Source: Cherax quadricarinatus
Taxonomy: Eukaryota > Arthropoda > Malacostraca > Decapoda > Parastacidae
Assembly (NCBI RefSeq): GCF_038502225.1
Contig: NC_091378.1
Coordinates: 7,442,231-7,506,230, forward strand
Reading direction: 5' to 3'
DNA length: 64,000 nt
Position 1 is the first letter of the stretch. The number at the start of each line of letters is the position of its first letter. Positions 54,121 through 64,000 of the stretch are shown here, in pieces. A model generated the notes under the pieces. The model saw only the letters and a program-made list of their open reading frames with translations, was not told the DNA's origin and did no database searches. The translations under genes and the position numbers were made by a program.

Positions 54121-54689
54121 TAGTGAGGCTTCCTTCCTTAATGGTATGTTCCTATCACCACATTCCGAGCAGAATTTGTCTTTCAAGCGGCAAATGGAAG
54201 AACAGGGATTATATTTTAAGAGTTTCCAGTATGAAGCGATGTTGTTCTTGCCCAGTGTTCCTTGAGTTTATGCGTTAGTAGATGGTGCTTCCGTTCAGCT
54301 GAACTTGACGTTCCTTCGTTAGTTTCTCTGACATTCATAACAGGAGTCGTCCTGGGCTGCAGAACGACTCATCGGCTTTAGTCAGTGAATTGAAGCATTC
54401 ATTGTCAGTTTTAATGTCTCTTGCTCGATCGTCGAGGTCTGTGTCCATTCAGTTCAAGAAGATGGGTTTCTTGGCCTTCAGGGGAATTGTTGTAGTAGGA
54501 CGTCACTGTTCTTTTTTTTCAGTAGCATCATAGAGGGAGTCGTTTATCCTAATTTGTGTTCAGGGTTTAAACATTTTAATCTTAATTTTTATTAAAACTT
54601 CGAATATAAATACGAAGCGTTTATATTTGAAGTGACAAATTATATATGTATATTTGTCATTTTAAATATTGTTGTACTGCAGTAGCAGT
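54121..54689. other. Non-coding DNA
   Basis: No domain recognised in any frame. Confidence 0.4.
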
Positions 54690-55400
54690 AATGTTACACC
54701 GTACAGACAAGATCATGGATAAGACATGTGCAACACTGGGTATCTTTACTATGAAGACGGTTCGGGAAATAATGGCTTTATCAATTCAGTACAGAAGTTA
54801 TTTGAAGGCAGTGAAACTGGAGACAGTAGAAGATGAGTTAATCAGTGTCTCAGCCTAGACAATGGCTAAATCTGAAGCATAGACTGAAAGATGGTCGCGT
54901 ATATAGGAGTTAGATGAGTTACAGAAGTTGAAGACTTGATCACCGTGGGCGGGGCCCACTAATGGAAGTAAATCGTTCCCAAGAGTTGGGCCAAAGGTTA
55001 GTAAACAGGTTGAAAATAATATTGTCTGTACAAAGATTACATGGTGGTGTTGACAGGTATGGTCGCAGCAAAGGTATATAATACTAGCCATCTCTAAGCA
55101 TGATCTTTTACTGCTAGTGGGTCTCGCCCACCGTGACGTTGCCTTCAATTGCTGCACCTCATCTGACTCCTACAGTATATAAACAACCATCTTCTTGCCT
55201 ATACTTCATATTCATCATGACTACGGTGAAGAACATCTTCATTCAGGCTGAGGGACGGATTACCTCATCTTCTACTGTCTTCAGTTTCAACACCTTCAGA
55301 TAACCTCTGTATCGAACTGATAAAGGAACTGGCTGGCGACACGTCTTCACAGTAAGGATACCCAGGTGTTGCACATATGTCTTACTCTTCATCGTTGTTG
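54690..55400. mobile_element. Large head-to-head PLE end pair (about 710 bp)
   Basis: The left end (minus) has ataagacatgtgcaacactg, ggtatctttactatgaagac and ggctttatcaattcagt. The right end (plus) has tcgaactgataaaggaactg, gctggcgacacgtcttcaca, gtaaggatacccaggtgttg. Both have a TATA-like box (gtatatagg, minus, near 54898; cagtatataaacaacc near 55176). In the centre, gggcggggcccactaa and agtgggtctcgccc form an inverted repeat. Both cores carry substitutions (GACAC for GAAAC on the right). It may be the full version of the smaller palindromes. Confidence 0.75.
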
Positions 55401-55499
55401 TAGTGACTATTTTTTACTCGGAAAATAATTCATTATAAACAAAGCCCTGTTTATAATGTATTATTTTTAAGTTCAACTCTGATAGTGATTGGAACAATT

Positions 55500-55815
55500 C
55501 AACGAGTGGGTACAAGTCCGCAGGTTGTGCAGACTGGAACAATACAATAAGTGGGGTACATGTCTGCAGGTTGTGCAGACTGGAACAAGACAACAAGTGG
55601 GGTACAAGTCTACAGGTTGTGCAGACTGGAACAATACAACAAGTGGGGTACATGTCTGCAGGTTGTGAAAACTGGAACAATACAACAAGTGGGGTACATG
55701 TCTGCAGGTTGTGAAAACTGGAACAATACAACAAGTGGGGTACATATCTACAGGTTGTGCAGACTGGAACAAGACAACAAGTGGGGTACAAGTCTACAGG
55801 TTGCGATGACTGGTA
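55500..55815. repeat. 46-bp tandem repeat, about 7 copies
   Basis: Units contain gcagactggaacaatacaac, aagtggggtacatgtctgca and ggttgt. Confidence 0.93.
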
Positions 55816-56164
55816 CAACAAGCCAACAAGCGTGTATAAAGTCACGTAATATACATGGCAAATCTTTCAGGTATTTCCATTAGAAAATCCTAAATAAAAT
55901 CTTGCTATGTATAACGTATGTTCATACACCTGTATAATACACTTCTCTTACTGATGTTGTTGCAACAATAATCTATTTTCCGCAACGTGTAAAATAATTT
56001 TTTTGTTGAACTCCAGTGGAAAATTTGCAGTGATATTTTATTTACTGGCGATGCTAGTCGAGTCGCTGCTGTTGTTGTGTAAGTGTTGTGGTCGCTATTA
56101 TTGAGGATTGTGTTGCTTTGATGTACCTAATGTATGAATGATGTCACCTGAGATGTTTCTCTGC
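55816..56164. other. Non-coding DNA, nothing recognised
   Basis: No coding or repeat signal. Confidence 0.45.
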
Positions 56165-56359
56165 TAAAACACACACTGTTAACGTTGGTAGAATTACCAA
56201 CAATATGCTGAGTAAAAGGACACAAGTGCAACTAATGTGACATTGTGGCAACGTTTCGCTCTCCAGGAGCTTTGTCAGGCCAGAAGACAAAGCTCATGGA
56301 GAGCGAAACGTTGCCACAATGTCACATTAGTTGCACTTGTCCTTAGACTTAACATAAAA

Positions 56360-56360
<1 letters not shown>
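56165..56360. mobile_element. Palindromic PLE end pair, class C
   Basis: gttggtagaattaccaacaa, gtaaaaggacacaagtgcaa, gtggcaacgtttcgctctcc, centre caggccagaagacaaagc, then the inverse to gttgcacttgtcctta. Minus arm: stem I TGGC/GCCA intact, core now CTGACAA (position 3 C, 8 A), so the 3-8 pair is broken. Confidence 0.8.
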
Positions 56361-56361
<1 letters not shown>

Positions 56362-56417
<56 letters not shown>

Positions 56418-56475
56418 TACTCACGCACACACGCACACACTCACGCACACACGCACACACGCGCACACACGCACA
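56362..56475. repeat. (AC)n/(CACG) microsatellite
   Basis: About 50 bp of AC followed by acgcac-type variants to 56475. Confidence 0.95.
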
Positions 56476-56640
56476 TTTTCACAAGAAGTAGAGGCATGAT
56501 CCATACATAACTCTAAGATGAGGTACGATAAGGCTCTCGAGCGGGTTGGAAGTGGACCTAGCAGCGACTAGCGAAGAGGCGGGGCCAAGAGCTGTGAATC
56601 GACCCTTGAAGTCACAAATAGGTGAGTCACATACACATGT
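56476..56640 (+). mobile_element. (AC)-tailed CR1-like LINE family 2, 3' end
   Basis: gatccatacataactctaag, atgaggtacgataaggctct, gaagaggcggggccaagagc, gtcacaaataggtgagtcac. It begins at an AC-rich tract and ends in cacatacacatgtgc. Confidence 0.85.
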
Positions 56641-57190
56641 GCATGTGTCAAGTGGGGTTCCACAAGGGTCAGTCCTAGGTTCGCTGCTGTTTCTAGTATA
56701 TGTGTATGACATGACAGAAGGGATAGATTCAGAGGTGTCCCTGTTCGCAGACGATTTGAAGCTAATGAAAATACAAGCAGAAGAGGACCAGGTAAGCCTA
56801 TACGATCTAGACAGACTACAAGCCTGGTCCGACAAATGACTCCTGGAGTTTAACCCCAGCAAGTGCAAAGTTATGAAGTTTAGGCAAGGATAAAGAAGAC
56901 CGAAACGAAGTACAGCCTAGGAGATCAAAGGCTGCAAAATTCACTCAAAAAGGATCTTGGGGTGATCATCATACCGAGCACATCTCCCGAGGCGCAAATC
57001 AACCAAATAACTGCTGCAGCATATGGGCACCTGGCAAACCTTTCGACATCTAAGTAAGGAGTCAAGACACTGTATACTGTTTACGTCAGGCCCATATTGG
57101 AGTATGCAGCACTAATATGGAGCCCCCTCCCCTTGGTCAAACACGTCAAGGAATTCAAAAAATTAGAGAAAATTATACGTTTACTCACAG
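56641..57190 (+). pseudogene. LINE family 2 RT fragment, decayed
   Basis: Starts SSGVPQGSVLGSLLFLVYVY (motif B), then SEVSLFADDLKLM (motif C), LDRLQAWSDK followed by TGA and LLEFNPSKCKVMKF. Later pieces match KDLGV, INQITAAAYG and YVRPILEYAA in shifting frames. It is truncated at both ends and follows the tail of the previous copy directly, as at 33.7 kb. Confidence 0.85.
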
Positions 57191-57479
57191 TTATCTATAA
57201 ATTTAATTGAATCTTGTTTCGATCATTACATGTGATACCCATTACAGTCTTATCGTTTATTTCAGCACTACCATAGTTATAATTGCCTCTAATTAGTTAT
57301 TTGTAACACCTTTTCGCAACACCTATTTGTAACATTTGTAATACCTATTTGTTATTACCTATTTGTCGGTACAGGAGTACAGTTAGGTTATTTTGATCAG
57401 AAAGTGCATTTATTTTTCTTCAGTACGCTCGCTGTCTCTCTGAAACTATTCTAACTCATCACAACTCTTTTGTGAAGCT
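57191..57479. other. Non-coding DNA
   Basis: acctatttgtaacatttgta-type short duplications around 57300-57370. Nothing else. Confidence 0.45.
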
Positions 57480-57820
57480 CATCCAACTAATTACAACTTC
57501 CCTGATTCAACATAATTGTCCTGTGAAGTTCATTCATCACAATACCTGTGAAGTTCATTCATCACAACACCTGTGAAGTTCATTCATCACAATACCTGTA
57601 AAGTTCATTCAACACAACTCCTGTGAAGTTCATTCATCACATTACCTGTGAAGTTCATTCATCACAATACCTGTGAAGTTCATTCAACACAACTCCTGTG
57701 AAGTTCATTCATCACAATACCTGTGAAGTTCATTCATCACAACACCTGTGAAGTTCATTCATCACAATACCTGTGAAGTTCATTCATCACAATACCTGTG
57801 AAGTTCATTCAATTCATCAC
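57480..57820. repeat. 25-bp tandem repeat (gtgaagttcattcatcacaa tacct)
   Basis: About 12 units with acctg or cctgt variants. Confidence 0.94.
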
Positions 57821-58079
57821 ACAACTTTCTCTCAGTCTAATAATTTTATTTCAAATATAAATGTGCGATAGTTTTATTGTGTTTCGTCACAGGCGCTAAA
57901 CCCTGCTGGTCATGTATTTTGTTTATATTTTGCGAGAAGATGTAGCCTCGATCCTCCTTTCCCTTATGTCCTCCTCGCCTAACCGCGGCAGGCGGTACTA
58001 TTTTGTGAGGAAATAGTTCTTAACTTTGTTTGTACATAGTTTTAAAACCGTGTCTTGAGAAGGTGTGGGAGATCTGTGC

Positions 58080-58880
58080 TGACCTGAGGAAGATCAACCT
58101 TCCTCCTAAGTGACACTAACCATGTGTGTTAGTGCAACTTGTGGAAGATCAGCCTCCCTCCTAGGTAACACTAACCATGTGTGTTAGTGCAACTTGTGGA
58201 AGATCAGCCTCCCTCCTAGGTGACACTAGCCATGTGTGTTAGTGCAACTTGTGGAAGATCAGCCTCCCTCCTAGGTGACACTAGCCATGTGTGTTAGTGC
58301 AACTTGTGGAAGATCAGCCTCCCTCCTAGGTGACACTAGCCATGTGTGTTAGTGCAACTTGTGGAAGATCAGCCTCCCTCCTAGGTAACACTAACCATGT
58401 GTGTTAGTGCAACTTGTGGAAGATCAGCCTCCCTCCTAGGTGACACTAACCATGTGTGTTAGTGCAACTTGTGGAAGATCAGCCTCCCTCCTAGGTGACA
58501 CTAACCATGTGTGTTAGTGCAACTTGTGGAAGATCAGCCTCCCTCCTAGGTGACACTAACCATGTGTGTTAGTGCAACTTGTGGAAGATCAGCCTTCCTC
58601 CTAGGTAACACTAACCATGTGTGTTAGTGCAACTTGTGGAAGATCAGCCTCCCTCCTAGGTGACACTAGCCATGTGTGTTAGTGCAACTTGTGGAAGATC
58701 AGCCTCCCTCCTAGGTAGCACTAACCATGTGTGTTAGTGCAACTTGTGGAAGTTCAGCCTCCCTCCTAGGTGACACTAGCCATGTGTGTTAGTGCAACTT
58801 GTGGAAGATCAGCCTCCCTCCTAGGTGACACTAGTCACGTGTGTCACTGTAACTTGTGGCAGATTAGCCTTCCTCCTAGG
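58080..58880. repeat. 55-bp tandem repeat, about 14 copies
   Basis: Unit: agtgcaacttgtggaagatc, agcctccctcctaggtgaca, ctagccatgtgtgtt. Copies differ at ctaacc/ctagcc and gtgaca/gtaaca, and diverge at both edges. 55 is not a multiple of three; no long ORF. Confidence 0.95.
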
Positions 58881-59059
58881 TGGCAGCCTGGCTGTCTCCC
58901 AGGGAGGTGGGGAGAAGAGAGGTCCCTCTCCTGGGATAGAGGAAACGGGAAGAGACTAAAACAGGAAGAGGAAATGCAGAGGAATAAAGGGAGGGGACAT
59001 GTGTAGAAGAGAGTACATGATAGTACATGAAGATAAGACCGTCTAGCCACTTACAGAAT

Positions 59060-59130
59060 TCGCCAACAAATGAGACGACAACCTTTTAACGTTTCGCTAC
59101 CTCGTGAACCCTTATCAAGTAACGAGTGGG
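59060..59130 (-). mobile_element. Possible PLE end remnant
   Basis: The minus strand has cgttacttgataagggttca, cgaggtagcgaaacgttaaa: TTGATAA and GAAACGTT at the right spacing, but a poor stem II. Confidence 0.4.
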
Positions 59131-59194
59131 AAATATTTGAAGAGAAAGTCAGAAGTTAGGTGAAAAACATGGTCAAGAGTGGTGAGGAAATTTA

Positions 59195-59335
59195 CGATCA
59201 TTCTGCGCCTGGGGGAATAATAGGCAAACTTTACTATCATTCAGCACCTGGGGAAATGATAGGGAATCATTACTGTCATTCAGCACCTGGGGAAATGATA
59301 GGGAATCATAAGAATCAGTCTGCTCCTGGGGGATT
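59195..59335. repeat. 39-bp tandem repeat, about 3.5 copies
   Basis: Units contain tcattcagcacctggggaaa and tgatagggaatcattactg. The overlapping 74-codon ORF is a repeat product. Confidence 0.9.
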
Positions 59336-59394
59336 GATAAGTGTTTTTATAGAGGGAGCTGCCTTCCTCGCCCTCCTGTGTTAGTGTAACTTGT

Positions 59395-59462
59395 AAATAG
59401 TCCGAGTCGTACCGAAACGTCGTGATAAGTTTCTTTCTCCTATGTGCGGGTTGTTCGTGTGT
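59395..59462 (+). mobile_element. Class E relative
   Basis: aaatagtccgagtcgtaccg, aaacgtcgtgataagtttct, ttctcctatgtgcgggttgt: similar to the class E repeats at 24.6 and 49.4 kb; it abuts (TA)n. Confidence 0.5.
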
Positions 59463-59465
59463 AAC

Positions 59466-59466
<1 letters not shown>

Positions 59467-59547
<81 letters not shown>
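59467..59547. repeat. (TA)n microsatellite at the 3' end of RTE copy A
   Basis: About 80 bp of TA between tgtaacatt and the element end ttcaacaag. Confidence 0.97.
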
Positions 59548-59548
<1 letters not shown>

Positions 59549-59879
59549 CAACAAGTTGGTCGTCTCCCACCGAGGCAGGGTGACCCAAAAAAGAAAGAAA
59601 ATCCCCAAAAAGAAAATACTTTCATCATCATTCAACACTTTCACCACACTCACACATTATCACTGCTTTTGCAGAGGTGCTAAGAATACAACAGTTTAGA
59701 AGCATATATGTATAAAGATACACAACATATCCCTCCAAACTGCCAATATCCCAAACCCCTCCTTTAAAGTGCAGGCATTGTACTTCCCATTTACAGGACT
59801 CAAGTCCGACTATATGAAAATAACCGGTTTCCCTGAATCCCTTCACTAAATATTACCCTGCTCACACTCCAACAGATCG

Positions 59880-60071
59880 TCAGGTCCCAAGTATCATTCG
59901 TCTCCATTCACTCCTATCTAACACGCTCATGCACGCTTGCTGGAAGTCCAAGCCCCTCACCCACAAAACCTCCTTTACAACCTCTTTCCAACCCTTTCGA
60001 GGACGACCCCTACCCCTCTTTCCTTCCCCTATAGATTTATATGCTTTCCATGTCATTCTACTTCGATCCAT
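59880..60071 (-). pseudogene. RTE-like ORF2 C-terminus, shifted frame
   Basis: Reads GEGKRGRGRPRKGWKEVVKE and GLDFQQACMSVLDRSEWRRM, the basic C-terminal end of this ORF2, ending in a stop at 59880. It is separated from the upstream RT frame by a frameshift near 60060-60075. Confidence 0.82.
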
Positions 60072-61672
60072 TCTCTAAATGACCAAACCACCTCAACAAC
60101 CCCTCTTCAGCCCTCTGACTAATGCTTTTATTAACTCCACACCTTCTCCTAATTTCCACACTCCGAATTTTCTGCATAATATTTACACCACACATTGCCC
60201 TTAGACAGGACATCTCCACTGCCTCCAACCGTCTCCTCGCTGCTGCATTTACCACCCAAGCTTCACATCCATATAAGAGTGTTGGTACTACTATACTTTC
60301 ATACATTCCCTTCTTTGCCTCCATAGATAACGTTTTTTGACTCCACATATACCTCAACGCACCAGTCACCTTTTTTCCCTCATCAATTCTATGATTAACC
60401 TCATCCTTCATAAATCCATCCGCCGACACGTCAACTCCCAAATATCTGAAAACATTCACTTCTTCCATACTCCTCCTCCCCAATTTGATATCTAATTTTT
60501 CTTTATCTAAATCATTTGATACCCTCATCACCTTACTCTTTTCTATGTTCACTTTCAACTTTCTACCTTTACACACATTCTCAAACTCATCCACCAACCT
60601 TTGCAATTTTTCTTTAGAATCTCCCATAAGCACAGTATCATCAGCAAAAAGTAACTGTGTCAATTCACATTTTGAATTTGATTCCCCATAATTTAATCCC
60701 ACCCCTCTCCCGAACACCCTAGCATTTACTTCCTTTACAACCCCATCTATAAATATATTAAACAACCATGGTGACATTACACATCCCTGTCTAAGACCTA
60801 CTTTTACCGGGAAGTATTCTCCCTCTCTTCTACACACCCTAACCTGAGCCTCACTATCCTCATAAAAGCTCTCTACAGCATTTAGTAACTTACCACCTAT
60901 TCCATAAACTTGCAACATCTGCCACATTGCTCCTCTATCCACTCTATCATATGCCTTTTCTAAATCCATAAATGCAATAAAAACTTCCCTACCTTTATTT
61001 AAATACTGTTCGCATATATGCTTCAATGTAAACACTTGATCTATACATCCCCTGCCCACTCTGAAGCCTCCTTGCTCATCCGCAATTCTACATTCTGTCT
61101 TACCTCTAATTCTTTCAATTATAACTCTACCGTATACTTTTCCTGGTATACTCAGTAAACTTATTCCTCTATAATTTTTACAATCTCTTTTGTCCCCTTT
61201 CCCTTTATATAAAGGGACTATACATGCTCTCCGCCAATCCCTAGGTACCTTCCCCTCTTTCATACATTTATTAAACAAAAGTACCAACCACTCCAACACT
61301 ATATCCCCCTACTTTTAACATTTCTGTCATCCCATCAGTTCCAGCTGCTTTACCCCCTTTCATTCTACATAATGCCTCACGTACCTCCCCCACACTTACA
61401 TTCTGCTCTTCTTCACTCCTAAAAGATGGTATACCTCCCTGGCCAGTGCATGAAATTACCGCCTCCCTTTCTTCCTTAACATTTAAAAGTTCCTCAAAAT
61501 ATTCTCGCCATCTACCTAATACCTCCCTCTCCCCATCTACTAACTCCCCTACTCTGTTTTTAACTGACAAATCCATACTTTCCCTAGGCTTTCTTAACTT
61601 GTTTAACTCACTCCAATTTTTTTTTCTTATTTTCAATAAAATTTCTTGACAGTGCCTCTCCCACTCTTTCAT
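60058..61672 (-). pseudogene. RTE-like reverse transcriptase region
   Basis: The connector 61672-61320 carries NKLRKPRESMDLSVKNRVGE and MKGGKAAGTDGMTEMLK. After a one-base frameshift near 61305 it continues EWLVLLFNKCMKEGKVPRDW, RRACIVPLYKGKGDKRDCKN, ISLLSIPGKVYGRVI, EQGGFRVGRGCIDQVFTLKH, VFIAFMDLEKAYDRVDR (motif A), VGLRQGCVMSPWLFNIF (motif B), QLLFADDTVLMGD (motif C), KLKVNIEKSKVMRV, NVFRYLGVDVSADG and PTLLYGCEAWVVN. All RT blocks including FADD are intact over about 410 codons. The upstream and downstream frameshifts disable it. Assignment to the RTE clade is by motif style and short length. Confidence 0.9.
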
Positions 61673-62830
61673 CTGCTCTCCTTTTGCACTCTCTCACCAC
61701 TCTCTTCACCTTTCTTTTACTCTCCATATACTCTGCTCTTCTTATAACACTTCTGCTTTGTAAAAACCTCTCGTAAGCTACCTTTTTCTCTTTTATCACA
61801 CCCTTTACTTCATCATTCCACCAATCACTCCTCTTTCCTCCTGCCCCCACCCTCCTATAACCACAAACTTCTGCCCCACATTCTAATACTGCATTTTTAA
61901 AACTATTCCAACCCTCTTCAACCCCCCCACTACTCATCTTTGCACTAGCCCACCTTTCTGCGAATAATCGCTTATATCTCGCCCGAACTTCCTCCTCCCT
62001 TAGTTTATACACTTTCACCTCCCTCTTACTTGTTGTTGCCACCTTCCTCTTTTCCCATCTACCTCTTACTCTAACTGTAGCTACAACTAAATAATGATCT
62101 GATATATCAGTTGCCCCTCTATAAACATGTACATCCTGGAGCCTACCCATCAACCTTTTATCCACCAATACATAATCTAACAAACTACTTTCATTATGTG
62201 CTACATCATACCTTGTATATTTATTTATCCTCTTTTTCATAAAATATGTATTACTTATTACCAAATTTCTTTCTACACATAGCTCAATTAAAGGCTCCCC
62301 ATTTACATTTACCCCTGGCACCCCAAATTTACCTACTACTCCCTCCATAACATTTTTACCCACTTTAGCATTGAAATCCCCAACCACCATTACTCTCACA
62401 CTTGATTCAAAACTCCCCACGCATTCACTCAACATTTCCCAGAATCTCTCTCTCTCCTCTACGCTTCTCTCTTCTCCAGGTACATACACGCTTACTATAA
62501 CCCACTTTTCACATCCAATCTTTATTTTACTCCACATAATCCTTGAATTTATGCATTTGTAGTCCCTCTTTTCCTGCCATAGCTTATCCTTCAACATTAT
62601 TGCTACTCCTTCTTTAGCTCTAACTCTGTTTGAAACCCCTGACCTAATCCCATTTATTCCTCTCCATTGAAACTCTCCCACCCCCTTCAGCTTTGTTTCA
62701 CTTAAAGCCAAGACATCCAGTTTCTTCTCATTCATAACATCCACAATCATCTCTTTCTTATCATTTGCACAACATCCACGCACATTCAGACTTCCCACTT
62801 TGACAATTTTCTTCTTCTTATTCTTTTTAG
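61608..62830 (-). pseudogene. RTE-like apurinic endonuclease (EEP) domain
   Basis: Reads KVGSLNVRGCCAND, LDVLALSETKLKGVG (catalytic Glu), WVIVSVYVPGEE, RVMVVGDFNAKVG (Asp/Asn), ESSLLDYVLVDKRL and GATDISDHYLVVATV (the SDH active site). A lysine/arginine-rich linker RKVKRVVRECKRRADERVG follows. The frame is lost in an A run at about 61615-61635, where it should join the RT region. Upstream codons (KKNKKKKIVK) are open but have no clear ATG; the apparent start at 62798 is GTG. In LINEs this enzyme nicks the target for reverse-transcription priming. Confidence 0.88.
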
Positions 62831-63213
62831 TAATCTTTACAGGAAAAGGGGTTACTAGCCCATTGTTCCCGGCATTTTAGTTGCCTTTTACAACACGCAT
62901 GGCTTAAGGAGGAAAGATTCTTATTCCACTTCCCCATGGATATAAAAGGAAAAGTAATAAGACCAAGAACTATTAAGATAAAATCAAAGAAAACTCAGAT
63001 GAGTGTGTATAAATAAACGTGTACATGTATGTGTAGTGTGACCTAAGTGTAAGTAGAAGTAGCAAGACGTACCTGTAATCTTGTGTATTTATGAGACAGA
63101 CAAAAGACACCAGCAATCCTACCATCATGTAAAACAATTACAGGCTTTCGTTTTACACTCACTTGGCAGGACGGTAGTACCTCCCTGGGTGGTTGCTGTC
63201 TACCAACCTACTA

Positions 63214-63216
<3 letters not shown>

Positions 63217-63297
<81 letters not shown>
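63217..63297. repeat. (TA)n microsatellite at the 5' side of RTE copy A
   Basis: About 80 bp of TA; together with 59467-59547 it suggests integration within one (TA)n tract. Confidence 0.97.
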
Positions 63298-63298
<1 letters not shown>

Positions 63299-63639
63299 AG
63301 CAGTTGTTGTGTACAACATGTGTAAGTGTAAAAGACTGGTCTTCATCCACCATAAACTTAAGCAACAACCCCTGCGAACCTCTTAGGTTTCCGCAAGTTC
63401 TTACCTAGCAGCAGTTAGAGAAGGAGGAAGGAAATCTTGAAGCTGGCCCAGCTGATGCTACATCTCTAAAAGTATCTCCCCAGCTGGCAAGAGAAGGATG
63501 AAGATTATTTGGAGCGGCAGTTATAACCTCTTAAGCGGCAGCGCTTGGGCTCAACAGGTGCATTCTATGAAAAGATAAGCAATGCAGTGCGTGTTTCCTG
63601 CTTTGCTGCTTGCAAACTGGCACAGGGCAAGACGCATCT
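63298..63639. other. Non-coding DNA, nothing recognised
   Basis: No ORF or repeat partner seen. Confidence 0.45.
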
Positions 63640-63960
63640 TTGGCAAAGGGGAGCAGTTTGAGCTCCGAGCTTTTTTTAAAGAGATGACGCGACTTGTTCT
63701 TTGCGAGGTAGTAAGGAAACTGAATGATAAACCTCTAGACCGACGCGTTAGCCACTGAGCCAGCTAGCTACAATAAGATTCATCCAACTAGGTATATTTA
63801 TACACCATAGGAAGGTTAGCACCACTGTGAACACAAATGCAAGTTAGCCCAGTGGCTAACGCGTCGGTCTGGAGTTTTACGAATCGCGGGTTCAAACCCC
63901 GCCCGTGGTATGGTTTGTTTTCACCCGTGTCATTACGATTTCGTGAGTCAAGTTGAGTGA
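63640..63960. mobile_element. Inverted pair of tRNA-derived SINE heads
   Basis: The left part (about 63725-63775, minus) has ctctagaccgacgcgttagc cactgagccagctagc. The right part (63846-63955, plus) has gttagcccagtggctaacgc, gtcggtctggagttttacga, gcgggttcaaaccccgcccg, tggtatggtttgttttcacc and cattacgatttcgtgagtca. The A box (tagcccagtgg) and B box (ggttcaaacc) are good on the right. It shares sequence with 4700-4885 and 36776-36890. Confidence 0.78.
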
Positions 63961-64000
63961 TGTAACCGATGTAACTATCGAGACGGATAAATGATATCAC

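Larger units (their letters stand above)
59548..63216 (-). mobile_element. Near full-length RTE-like LINE (copy A), about 3.67 kb, flanked by (TA)n
   Basis: Minus-strand order: 5' region from 63216 (taggtagtaggttggtagac), an endonuclease ORF, an RT ORF, C-terminal region, and a 3' UTR (59548-59879) with ggactcagtcc-type blocks ending cctgcctcggtgggagacga ccaacttgttgaaa, then (TA)n. (TA)n also begins directly at 63217. Six partial 3' UTR copies occur elsewhere in the window (20670, 21448, 25905, 27045, 29325) besides copy B at 17652-19530. At least three frameshifts separate the coding parts. Confidence 0.9.

Noticed and set aside
58080..58880. CRISPR-like array (55-bp units)
   Set aside because: Units are contiguous with no unique spacers, and the genome is eukaryotic.
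63846..63915. Functional tRNA gene
   Set aside because: A and B boxes are present, but there is no matching acceptor stem and no proper anticodon arm; the sequence recurs as SINE heads.

Overview
The window looks like intergenic, repeat-dense DNA from an arthropod, most likely a decapod crustacean. The reasons are: a TTAGG-type telomere-like array, several non-LTR retrotransposon families with arthropod-style ORFs, many Penelope-like element (PLE) termini, tRNA-derived SINEs, and very abundant (TA)n, (AC)n and (CT)n microsatellites. The organism call is inference; no ribosomal, mitochondrial or diagnostic host gene is present. There is no operon, CRISPR array, rRNA or intact tRNA gene. The only candidate host coding sequence is a pair of small exon-like blocks at 4500-4647 and 5021-5069.

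Layout. 1-5 kb: LINE tails, a MITE between microsatellites, short tandem repeats and the two candidate exons. 5.4-12.6 kb: a nest of mobile elements. An old LINE of the RNase H-bearing type (reverse transcriptase 5.4-6.5 kb; RNase H at 10.64-10.92 and 11.69-12.0 kb) has been split by a PLE with a GIY-YIG endonuclease, a CR1-like LINE (7.74-9.74 kb) and several small PLE-derived palindromes with recognisable target-site duplications. 12.7-14.3 kb: an old minus-strand LINE. 14.4-20 kb: a MITE, a SINE and a decayed RTE-like LINE. 20-33 kb: minisatellites (27, 21, 23 and 26 bp units), telomere-like DNA at 30.4-31.1 kb and a CAG-type array. 33-41 kb: two tandem copies of an (AC)n-tailed CR1-like LINE, one carrying a SINE; a minus-strand LINE that shares its 3' tail with that SINE; inverted tRNA-like SINE heads; and a MITE. 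43.9-47.8 kb: one 16-bp minisatellite of about 3.9 kb. 48-57 kb: more PLE termini, a 27-bp minisatellite and LINE fragments. 57.5-59.3 kb: 25-, 55- and 39-bp tandem repeats. 59.5-63.2 kb: a nearly full-length RTE-like LINE on the minus strand with (TA)n on both sides.

The most interesting signal is that the many PLE-derived termini share a compact fold matching a minimal type I hammerhead ribozyme: stem I, a seven-base NTGATNA-like core, a stem II hairpin, GAAA, a very short self-complementary stem III, then GUC, GUU or CUU followed by the other strand of stem I. In this single window the core pair at positions 3 and 8 appears as C-G, U-A and G-C in different subfamilies, with matching covariation in stems I and II. 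All subfamilies carry one extra base between the core and stem II. PLE-associated hammerheads are known; the natural exchange of the 3-8 pair and the extra base are what deserve a second look.
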